Assembly: GCA_900550005.1 (NCBI GenBank)
Contig: URQL01000002.1
Coordinates: 1-37,075 of the forward strand
Length of the DNA: 37,075 nt
Direction of reading: 5' to 3'
Origin: an uncultured Erysipelotrichaceae bacterium
GTDB lineage: Bacteria > Bacillota_I > Bacilli_A > Erysipelotrichales > Coprobacillaceae
The position numbers and the translations under genes were made by a program. Each line of letters begins with the position of its first letter. The first letter of the stretch is position 1. This document shows, one piece after another, positions 30,604-37,075 of this stretch. The notes under the pieces are model-generated. The model did not search any database. It saw nothing but the letters and a program-made list of their open reading frames with translations, and was not told the origin of the DNA.

Positions 30604-31108
30604 CTAGATAATACGATCATTTTTTCTAGGTTTAGCAGGAACTTCTTTAGATGGATAGCCTAATAAAACAATATTATGACATTCATATTCTTTTGATAAT
30701 CCCCATTTTTCTTTTAACTTAATTCCTAAGGGACTATTGAAAGTTGCTTCCCCTCTAGCAATATAAACACTACCCAGCTTTAAACTTGTTGCTTCTAATA
30801 ACATATTTTTTCTAGCTACACCATAATCTTGACTACGATTTGGGTAAGTATTGGGGCTAAAAAGATAAATGACAGTTGGTGCGTTATAAAATGCACTTTG
30901 AAGAACTTTGTCTTTAGTATAAGGGTTTGTTTTAGGATCAGCTTTTTCGATAAAGTTTTACGATTGTTTTTTCCTAATTGATCATTTGTTTTAGAGTCTT
31001 GTACTACAACCAATTTCACTGCTGACGTGCTCTTGCATTAGGTGTCCATAATCCTGCTTCTAATATTTTATTAAGTTCTTCTTTTTTTATAATATCTAGT
31101 AATTCCAT
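30604..31108 (-). pseudogene. Decayed nitroreductase-family gene
   Basis: Minus strand from ATG 31108: MELLDIIKKEELNKILEAGL then WTPNARARQQ, after a shift KLVVVQDSKTNDQLGKNNRK, scattered out-of-frame stretches, and the intact tail LLEATSLKLGSVYIARGEAT ... VLLGYPSKEVPAKPRKNDRI. The 'ILEAGLWTPNARARQ' FMN-binding start and 'GYPSKEVPAKPRK' end are those of flavin nitroreductases. At least three frameshifts break it. The two longest sub-frames (30604-30804 and 30816-31019) are parts of this one gene. Confidence 0.82.
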
Positions 31109-31160
31109 GTTTTCCTTCCTGTTTGATTTTTTTATAAATTGTGAGTTATATTTTACAATT

Positions 31161-31213
31161 AGGCGCAAATTTGTGCCTATAAGTATTCTCGACTAAGCAG
31201 AAGTTTAGTCGAG
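31161..31213. repeat. Two adjacent inverted repeats
   Basis: AGGCGCAAATTTGTGCCT (31161-31178, dyad with one mismatch) and CTCGACTAA-N8-TTAGTCGAG (31188-31213, perfect). Neither has a T tract on the side needed for a terminator. They lie between the nitroreductase fossil and the pst promoter; they may be operators or an RNA structure. Confidence 0.5.
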
Positions 31214-31230
31214 ATATATGAGAATCTTGT

Positions 31231-31326
31231 GTTAAAGAAAGTTAATAATAGTTAAAAACAATTATCAAACAGTTAACATTAAGTTAACTTAACTTACCTT
31301 TGAATATAATAATGTCTTGCTATAAT
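31231..31326 (+). promoter_or_regulatory. Phased TTAA repeats (PhoP-box array) and pst promoter
   Basis: GTTAA starts at 31231, 31241, 31251, 31272 and 31283, with a degenerate ATTAT at 31261: six elements spaced 10-11 bases, one helical turn. PhoP of Firmicutes binds tandem TTAACA-like repeats with this period. Downstream are TATAAT at 31305-31310 and an extended -10 TGCTATAAT at 31318-31326, 34 bases before the pstS start. Induction by phosphate starvation is expected. Confidence 0.72.
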
Positions 31327-31359
31327 ATGCCTGTAATCAAAAAAGGAGAGAAATACAAA

Positions 31360-32163
31360 ATGAAAAAATGGATTAAGGGTATGGTTATTGCTACATTAGC
31401 TTTAGCAATGACAGGATGTGGAAGTAAACAAAATGAAACAGTTAAAGCAGCTGGTTCTACTTCAATGGAAAAATTATGTAAAGCTATGGAAGAAGCTTAT
31501 TTAAATGATACAGGAAATGAAGTTACAACTGAATTTACTGGATCAGGTGCAGGTATTGAAAGTGTTCTTGCCGGTACAGTAAATATTGGTAACTCATCTA
31601 GAGCTTTAAAAGATGAAGAAAAATCAAAAGGTGCAGTTGAAAACATTGTAGCTATCGATGGTATTGCAGTTGTTGTTGATAAAGCAAACACTATTGGAAA
31701 TCTTACAAAAGATCAATTAACAAAAATTTATACTGGTGAAATCACTAACTGGTCAGAAGTTGGTGGAAATGATCAAAGTATCGTTGTTATTGGACGTGAA
31801 TCAGGATCAGGAACAAGAGGTGCTTTCGAAGAAATCTTAAAAATTGATGATCAATGTAAATATGCACAAGAAATCGATTCAACTGGTGCAGTTATGGCAA
31901 AAGTTGCTTCTATTCCAGGATCAATTGGATATGTTTCTTTAGATGTTGTTGATGATACAGTTAATGCTTTAAAACTTGAAGGTGTTGAAGCTACAGAAGC
32001 TAATATTAAATCAGGTGATTATTTATTACAAAGACCATTTGTTATGGCAACTAAAGGTGAAGTAAGTGAACAAAGTAAAGCAGTTCAAGATTATTTCAAA
32101 TACATTGAATCAGATAAAGGTCAAGAAGTTATTAAATCAGTTGGATTAATTACTGTTGAATAA
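31360..32163 (+). CDS. pstS: Phosphate ABC transporter, substrate-binding lipoprotein PstS
   Basis: 267 residues. MKKWIKGMVIATLALAMTGC is a lipoprotein signal with Cys20 lipidated, so the protein sits on the outer membrane face. Phosphate-binding loops are visible: AAGSTSMEKL after the linker, SSRALKDEEK, and GRESGSGTRGAFEEI. It captures phosphate and delivers it to PstCA. I use ATG 31360 behind aaaggagag, not the GTG/ATG codons upstream, which lie in the promoter. First gene of pstSCAB-phoU. Confidence 0.95.
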   Translation: MKKWIKGMVIATLALAMTGCGSKQNETVKAAGSTSMEKLCKAMEEAYLNDTGNEVTTEFTGSGAGIESVLAGTVNIGNSSRALKDEEKSKGAVENIVAIDGIAVVVDKANTIGNLTKDQLTKIYTGEITNWSEVGGNDQSIVVIGRESGSGTRGAFEEILKIDDQCKYAQEIDSTGAVMAKVASIPGSIGYVSLDVVDDTVNALKLEGVEATEANIKSGDYLLQRPFVMATKGEVSEQSKAVQDYFKYIESDKGQEVIKSVGLITVE

Positions 32164-32215
32164 GGATTAGTTTAAAGCTAATCCTTGCTTATTACTCATC
32201 TAGGAGGAATTTATT

Positions 32216-33130
32216 ATGAGTAGAGTAGTATCAATCAAAGCAAACAGTAAAACGAAATCAAACGTAGAAAAGACGGCAGAGGTTATTTTTAAAGTCTGCG
32301 CCTTATTTGCGTTAATTGCTGTTATTGCGATGAGTGTTTATATGATTATTTCAGGAACTCCGGCTTTACTTAAAGTAGGGGTAAAAGAAATTTTATTTTC
32401 AAATATTTGGTCACCAACAACTTCTCAGTTTGGTATTGCCTATATTATTTTTACTTCCATCATAGGGAGTGCTGGTGCAATCTTAATAGGAGTACCTATT
32501 GGTTTACTTACTGCTGTTTTTTTAAGTGAAGTAGCTTCTCCTTGGATGACTAAAATTGTTAAACCGGCAGTTGAATTATTAGCAGGGATACCTTCAGTAG
32601 TTTATGGTATTGTCGGAATTTTACTTATTAACCCAGCTATGTATAAATTAGAAATTGTGTTATTTAAAAATGATCCAACGCATCAATTTACTGGTGGTTG
32701 TAATTTACTTGCTGCAATCATTATTTTAGCAATTATGATTTTACCAACAGTAATTAATATTTCTGAATCTTCACTTAGACAAGTTCCAACACATTATCGT
32801 GCAGCATCTTATGCTTTAGGAGCAAGTCGCATTCAAACAATTTTCAAAGTAACGATTCCAGCAGCTAAAAATGGAATTTTAAGTGCAATTGTTTTAGGTG
32901 TAGGTCGTGCAATTGGTGAAGCGATGGCCATTGTTTTAGTATCAGGAAACTCTGTAAATATGCCATTACCATTCAATTCAGTACGTTTTTTAACGACAGC
33001 GATCGTATCTGAAATGTCTTATGCATCAGGATTACATCGTCAAGTTTTATTTACAATAGGTTTGGTCTTATTTATCTTTATTATGATTATCAATATTGTA
33101 TTAAGTAAAATCTTACAAAGTGAGGATTAA
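32216..33130 (+). CDS. pstC: Phosphate ABC transporter permease PstC
   Basis: 304 residues with six membrane helices. The first helix (VCALFALIAVIAMSVYMIIS) is followed by the PstC segment FSNIWSPTTSQFGIAYIIFT, and the family's EAA-like coupling loop is at YRAASYALGASRIQTIFKVT. AIGEAMAIVLVSGN is the usual late signature. It pairs with PstA to form the channel. RBS taggagg before ATG 32216. pstA begins 4 bases after its stop. Confidence 0.94.
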   Translation: MSRVVSIKANSKTKSNVEKTAEVIFKVCALFALIAVIAMSVYMIISGTPALLKVGVKEILFSNIWSPTTSQFGIAYIIFTSIIGSAGAILIGVPIGLLTAVFLSEVASPWMTKIVKPAVELLAGIPSVVYGIVGILLINPAMYKLEIVLFKNDPTHQFTGGCNLLAAIIILAIMILPTVINISESSLRQVPTHYRAASYALGASRIQTIFKVTIPAAKNGILSAIVLGVGRAIGEAMAIVLVSGNSVNMPLPFNSVRFLTTAIVSEMSYASGLHRQVLFTIGLVLFIFIMIINIVLSKILQSED

Positions 33131-33134
33131 TAAT

Positions 33135-33983
33135 ATGAACAGTATTTATGATAAAAAAGTTAGAATTGGCGATAATATATTACGATTTTTAATCTACTTA
33201 AGTGCCTTTTTATCTGTAGCGGTATTAGTAAGTATTATAGGATTAGTCTTTATTAAAGGATTACCTGCTTTATCTTTAAATTTTTTAATCACTACACCAA
33301 GTACAATTACAGGTAACTTTGGTATCTTAGGAAATATTGTTAATACATTATATATCATTGTCATTACATTATTAATTGCCACACCAATTAGTGTAGGTGG
33401 AGCTATCTATTTAACTGAATATGCTAATGGTGGAAAATTAGTTAAGGCAATTGAATTTACGATTGAAACTTTATCTGGTATTCCTTCTATTATCTTTGGT
33501 TTATTTGGGATGGTCTTCTTTGGACAATTCTTTGGTTATTGTATTTTAACAGGGGCTTTAACTTTAACTCTAATGGTTTTACCCATTATCACAAGTTCCA
33601 CTCAAGTCGCATTAAAAGGTGTACCGACAAGTTATCGTCAAGGGGCAATTGGTATGGGTGCTACAAAATGGTATATGATTCGTACCGTTATCTTACCAAG
33701 TGCTTTGCCAGGAATTGTGACTGGGATTATTTTAGGAGTTGGACGTATCGTTGGTGAATCAGCAGCATTATTATTTACTGCAGGAAGTAGCTATAACTTA
33801 GCTCGAAGCTTATTTGGGCATATCTTTAAATCAGGTGGAACATTAACTGTTCAAATGTACTTATGTATGTCTAAAGCAAACTATGATGAAGCATTTGGAA
33901 TCGCATTAGTACTTATTCTATTTGTATTCTTATTAAATAGATTAACACATATTATTGCAAATCATGTAAATAGAGAAAAGTAG
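33135..33983 (+). CDS. pstA: Phosphate ABC transporter permease PstA
   Basis: 282 residues with six membrane helices. ITTPSTITGNFGILGNIVNT, the LSGIPSIIFGLFGMVFFGQF stretch and the coupling loop YRQGAIGMGATKWYMIRTVI are PstA features, as is RIVGESAALLFTAGSS. The start is ATG 33135 after gtgagga; in-frame codons upstream overlap the pstC end and are unlikely. pstB follows after 9 bases. Confidence 0.94.
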   Translation: MNSIYDKKVRIGDNILRFLIYLSAFLSVAVLVSIIGLVFIKGLPALSLNFLITTPSTITGNFGILGNIVNTLYIIVITLLIATPISVGGAIYLTEYANGGKLVKAIEFTIETLSGIPSIIFGLFGMVFFGQFFGYCILTGALTLTLMVLPIITSSTQVALKGVPTSYRQGAIGMGATKWYMIRTVILPSALPGIVTGIILGVGRIVGESAALLFTAGSSYNLARSLFGHIFKSGGTLTVQMYLCMSKANYDEAFGIALVLILFVFLLNRLTHIIANHVNREK

Positions 33984-33992
33984 GGATAAAAG

Positions 33993-34748
33993 ATGGAAAC
34001 GAAAATTAAAGTAGAGAATCTAAATTTATATTATGGAAAACATCATGCATTAAAAGATGTTACAATGGATATTTATGAAAATAAAGTAACAGCATTTATA
34101 GGACCAAGTGGTTGTGGTAAATCAACATTTTTAAAAACATTAAATCGTATGAATGATTTAGTAGAAAATGTTAAAATTGAAGGATTAGTGGAAGTGGATA
34201 ACGAAAATATCTACGATAAACGTGTAGATACCACTTTACTTAGAAAAAAAGTGGGAATGGTATTCCAACAACCAAACCCATTTCCAATGAGTATTTACGA
34301 TAACGTAGCTTATGGACCACGTATTCATGGTATTAAAGATAAAAAACAATTAGATGAAATTGTTATTAATTCATTAAAAGGTGCAGCTTTATATGATGAA
34401 GTCAAAGATGATTTAAAAAAATCAGCACTAGGGTTATCAGGAGGACAACAACAACGTTTATGTATCGCTCGTGCATTAGCTGTGGAACCAGAAATCTTAT
34501 TAATGGATGAACCAACAAGTGCCTTAGATCCAATTTCAACTTTAAAAATTGAAGACTTAATGGAAGATTTAAAGAAAAAATATACGGTAGTTATTGTTAC
34601 TCATAATATGCAACAAGCAACACGTATTGCAGATTATACAGCCTTTTTCTTAGTTGGAGAAATGGTTGAATATGGACCAACAAAACAATTATTTAGTATG
34701 CCTAAAGATAAACGTACTGAAGATTATATTACAGGTAGATTTGGATAG
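33993..34748 (+). CDS. pstB: Phosphate ABC transporter ATPase PstB
   Basis: 251 residues, the usual PstB length. Walker A GPSGCGKS (37-44), Q-loop in GMVFQQPNPFPMSIYDNVAY (a PstB-specific stretch), signature LSGGQQQR near 149, Walker B LLMDEPTSALDP and switch His in VTHNMQQATRIADYTAFF. It powers uptake by PstCA on the cytosolic side. It lies between pstA and phoU with short gaps, all cotranscribed. Confidence 0.96.
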   Translation: METKIKVENLNLYYGKHHALKDVTMDIYENKVTAFIGPSGCGKSTFLKTLNRMNDLVENVKIEGLVEVDNENIYDKRVDTTLLRKKVGMVFQQPNPFPMSIYDNVAYGPRIHGIKDKKQLDEIVINSLKGAALYDEVKDDLKKSALGLSGGQQQRLCIARALAVEPEILLMDEPTSALDPISTLKIEDLMEDLKKKYTVVIVTHNMQQATRIADYTAFFLVGEMVEYGPTKQLFSMPKDKRTEDYITGRFG

Positions 34749-34760
34749 GAGGAAAATATC

Positions 34761-35417
34761 ATGGTTACAAGAAAAATATTTGATAGTCAAATTCGTCGTT
34801 TGCATGAAGATATTATTAATATGACTTTAATGATCAAAGATACCTTTGGTGAATTAAATGATATCTTAAAACACCCAGATGAAGATCGTGCAAAAAAATT
34901 AGTAGAGAATGATCGCTTAATTAACGATTATCAAAAAAGAATTGAAACACATTGTCTCTCTTTATTATTAGAACAACAACCAGTAGCAAGTGACTTAAGA
35001 CTGGTATCTATGGGACTTAAAGTTGTGACAGACTTAGAAAGAATCGGGGATCAATGTTCTGATATTGCTGATATCATGTTACAATCAAAACTTGCAGATG
35101 TTTATAAAAGATTACCTCATATTCCTCATATGATAGATGATTTAAGTGAAATGACAAGTCAAACGTATCAAGCTTTTAAAAATGATGATCTTGATTTAGC
35201 GAAATCAACAGCAAAACAAGATCAAGAAGTTAACGAACTTTTTATCAAGTGTAAACAAGATGTAGTTGAGCTTATCAAACAAGATGAAGAAAACGTAGAT
35301 GCTTACTTAGATTATTTAATGATTGCTAAACATTTAGAAAAAATTGGAGATTACATTGTTAATGTATGTGAATGGATCAACTATAATGATACAGGGGATT
35401 TAGATGATTTAAAATAA
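34761..35417 (+). CDS. phoU: Phosphate signalling/transport regulator PhoU
   Basis: 218 residues, all-helical, with two PhoU repeats. The metal-binding motifs appear as DLRLVSMGLKVVTDLERIGD (first repeat, E/D-x-x-x-D) and YLMIAKHLEKIGDYIVNVCE (second). PhoU restrains PstB and passes the phosphate status to the PhoR kinase; no phoPR genes are in this window. RBS taggagga before ATG 34761. It ends the pst operon. Confidence 0.95.
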   Translation: MVTRKIFDSQIRRLHEDIINMTLMIKDTFGELNDILKHPDEDRAKKLVENDRLINDYQKRIETHCLSLLLEQQPVASDLRLVSMGLKVVTDLERIGDQCSDIADIMLQSKLADVYKRLPHIPHMIDDLSEMTSQTYQAFKNDDLDLAKSTAKQDQEVNELFIKCKQDVVELIKQDEENVDAYLDYLMIAKHLEKIGDYIVNVCEWINYNDTGDLDDLK

Positions 35418-35504
35418 GAAGTATTTAACTTTGTGGAGTTGCAATAAAAACAAGTATTACTCAAATCAGTTAGTATTATTTCTTAATTGTGAAAATGCAT
35501 TGAA

Positions 35505-35546
35505 TAAAAAATATCAGTCAGCTTATTGCTGGCTGATTGCTTTTTT
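35505..35546. terminator. Bidirectional terminator between phoU and the LysR gene
   Basis: ATCAGTCAGC/GCTGGCTGAT (one G-U, loop ttatt) with A run before and TTTTTT after; it overlaps the last LysR codons. Confidence 0.82.
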
Positions 35547-36395
35547 CCAATCGATGGTTTTAATTTCTTGAGAAATCGTTTTAGCTAAAGAAGCATATTT
35601 TTTTGTAGTAATTAAATAATATTTTACAAAAGCTTCTTTAGAAGTGATGGATAAATATTTACGGTTCTTTTTTTGATCATCATTTTGAACGGTAATATTA
35701 CTTTTAAAATTAGGTAAAGAAGATTGATTGGTGAGTTCATGTAAGATGGTTGGATCATTTTGGTAAAGTAAATGAGAATGAGGGATATTATTTCTACAAA
35801 TTTCATTCCAAAATCCAATTTGATTAAGTAATAAGATACTTTGTCCATCAATATCTTGAAAAGTAATGGACTCATATAAAGCTAATGGATGAGCAGGCGG
35901 TACTGAAAGATAGAGTTGTTCTTCAAATAAAGGATAGCTTAAATAATCATCTAGAGGATGGGTTAGAATAATAAATTCCGTATTATTTGATTTTAATTCT
36001 TGAATAAGTTCATCTTCATTTGCAAATAAAACTTTTTCTACTTGTTGATAAAGATGTTGGTATTTAAGTAAATAAGTACATCCCCATAATGGAGCAGGAG
36101 CTAAAGAACTGATTTTAATTTTTTTATTCTTATTAGCAAACTTTTCCATTTCAGATATCATTTCTTGCCGGTCACTTATGATTTTTTTTGCATACTGCAA
36201 AGCGAGTAAGCCGTTTTCATTTAAGATAAGTTTATTTTTTTTATGTTCAAATAAGGGCATACCTAAATATTCTTCTAATCTTTGAATCGAACGCGTAAGT
36301 CCTGGTTGGGAAATGTGTAAATTTTCAGCAGCTTTAGATAATGTTCCTGCTTTTTCAATGACAATTAAATGTTCTAGTTGATTAAATTCAATCAT
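35523..36395 (-). CDS. LysR-family transcription regulator
   Basis: 290 residues. The N-terminal winged HTH (1-60) is canonical: FNQLEHLIVIEKAGTLSKAA then ENLHISQPGLTRSIQRLEEY. A linker helix and the two-lobed effector domain follow (KIKISSLAPAPLWGC, LYLSVPPAHPLALYESITFQ). It is divergent to the aldo/keto reductase gene, with a perfect 9-3-9 palindrome between them, the standard LysR arrangement, so that gene is its likely target. Start ATG 36395 after gaggtgacc. Effector unknown. Confidence 0.9.
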   Translation of the reverse strand: MIEFNQLEHLIVIEKAGTLSKAAENLHISQPGLTRSIQRLEEYLGMPLFEHKKNKLILNENGLLALQYAKKIISDRQEMISEMEKFANKNKKIKISSLAPAPLWGCTYLLKYQHLYQQVEKVLFANEDELIQELKSNNTEFIILTHPLDDYLSYPLFEEQLYLSVPPAHPLALYESITFQDIDGQSILLLNQIGFWNEICRNNIPHSHLLYQNDPTILHELTNQSSLPNFKSNITVQNDDQKKNRKYLSITSKEAFVKYYLITTKKYASLAKTISQEIKTIDWKKAISQQ

Positions 36396-36448
36396 CTAAG
36401 GTCACCTCACTAATACTATTTTACCAAGTTTTGATAGCAATTTCAATG

Positions 36449-36469
36449 AGTATAACTATCAGTTATACT
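36449..36469. promoter_or_regulatory. LysR-type operator palindrome
   Basis: AGTATAACT and AGTTATACT around ATC: perfect 9-bp arms, containing the T-N11-A pattern (ATAACT...AGTTAT) bound by LysR proteins, midway between the divergent genes. A candidate -10 TATACT/TATAGA lies near 36511-36520 toward the reductase gene. Confidence 0.75.
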
Positions 36470-36538
36470 ATGATGAATAAGTGATATTGTACATTTAAAA
36501 ATAAATTTACTATACTATAGATGAAAGGAGGGAAGGAT

Positions 36539-37075
36539 GTGGAGTATATCACATTAGCAAATGGAATAGAAGTTCCTAGTATCGGTTATGGAACGCTGAA
36601 TATTCCACTAACTAAAGTAAAAGAATGTGTTCTAGAAGCATTAAACCAAGGGTATCGAATGATAGACACTGCTGCGTCTTATAAAAATGAAAAAGAAGTA
36701 GGTCAGGCAATTCAAGAATCTAGTTTAAAGCGAGAAGACATCTTTATTACAACGAAAGTATGGGTACAAGATAGTGGTTATGAAAATATGTTAAAAGCTT
36801 TTGAAACTTCTTTAGAAAACTTACAGGTTTCGTATATTGATCTTTATTTGATTCATCAACCTTTTGGTGATTACTATGGATCATGGCTAGCATTAGAAAC
36901 GTTATATAAAGAAAAGAAAGTAAGGGCAATTGGTGTATGTAATTTTTTACCAGAAAGATTTGTTGATTTGTATATGAACAGTGAGATTAAACCAGTGGTT
37001 AATCAAGTTGAATTCCACCCTTTTTTCCAACAAAAAGAACTTGTTGAAGCGATGGAAGGATCAACTTGTAAATTA
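36539..37075 (+). CDS. Aldo/keto reductase, N-terminal 179 residues
   Basis: The gene runs off the window. GTG 36539 lies 6 bases after aaaggaggg; the ATG at 36537 is in another frame and stops at once. The catalytic tetrad is present: Asp43 (YRMIDTAASY), Tyr48, Lys73 (TTKVWV) and His106 (LIHQPFGDY). GYGTLNIPLTK and AIGVCNFLPERF are AKR landmarks; the type resembles 2,5-diketo-D-gluconate reductases/morphine-dehydrogenase-like AKRs of Firmicutes. It reduces carbonyls with NAD(P)H; the substrate is unknown. Probably controlled by the divergent LysR protein. Confidence 0.9.
   Translation, partial: MEYITLANGIEVPSIGYGTLNIPLTKVKECVLEALNQGYRMIDTAASYKNEKEVGQAIQESSLKREDIFITTKVWVQDSGYENMLKAFETSLENLQVSYIDLYLIHQPFGDYYGSWLALETLYKEKKVRAIGVCNFLPERFVDLYMNSEIKPVVNQVEFHPFFQQKELVEAMEGSTCKL

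Noticed and set aside
1..37075. CRISPR arrays, tRNA and rRNA genes, integrase and attachment sites
   Set aside because: Looked for while reading: no regularly spaced repeats, no tRNA-like cloverleaf with a CCA end, no rRNA blocks and no integrase were seen.

Overview
The window is low-GC (roughly 30%) DNA with AGGAGG-type ribosome binding sites and sigma-A promoters. It carries CIRCE, PhoP-like and cre-like control sites, a type III glutamine synthetase, a DarA-type PII-like protein and an IS1595-type remnant. Together these point to a Firmicute, most likely a gut Erysipelotrichia/Coprobacillaceae-type bacterium; the class is inference. About ten genes are decayed by point stops, frameshifts or truncation, so the accessory content is eroding.

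Layout. 1-2000: end of glnN, a frameshifted membrane protein, a stand-alone FakA-like domain protein, then fossils of an HTH gene and an aldo/keto reductase. 2000-2650: Hsp20 under a CIRCE/sigma-A promoter. 2769-10140: the most unusual region, a lactococcin-972-like bacteriocin locus. A divergent HTH-TPR (RRNPP-like) regulator faces a cassette made of a promoter, a 15-codon peptide gene and a long hairpin. This is followed by a secreted bacteriocin precursor whose only usable start is ATA, a terminator, a lipoprotein, and two fused ABC ATPase-permeases. A second, inverted copy of the cassette (homologous promoter, Shine-Dalgarno, 15-aa peptide and hairpin) closes the other end of the locus.

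10340-18300: an HPr-like protein with Tyr in place of the phosphorylatable His (Crh-like), DarA, HAD phosphatases, N-carbamoylputrescine amidase, a GH1 6-phospho-beta-glucosidase, an RpiR regulator and a GNAT acetyltransferase. 18340-22450: IS1595 remnant, cupin and MerR fossils, a pyruvate-kinase C-terminal-domain protein, and MntP under a yybP-ykoY manganese riboswitch. 22450-30600: Tim44-like protein, two tandem paralogous esterases, DegV with a divergent TetR and twin operators, a second GH1 gene with a consensus cre, and a HAD fossil. 30600-37075: nitroreductase fossil, pstSCAB-phoU behind an array of phased TTAA repeats, then a divergent LysR/aldo-keto reductase pair that runs off the end.

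How the parts fit. cre-like sites lie upstream of both GH1 genes and the esterase pair, while a Crh-like HPr paralogue is encoded nearby, which suggests carbon-catabolite control. The bacteriocin locus looks like a regulated toxin with self-protection or export. The peptide/hairpin cassette, present twice, is the best candidate here for an undescribed regulatory element.
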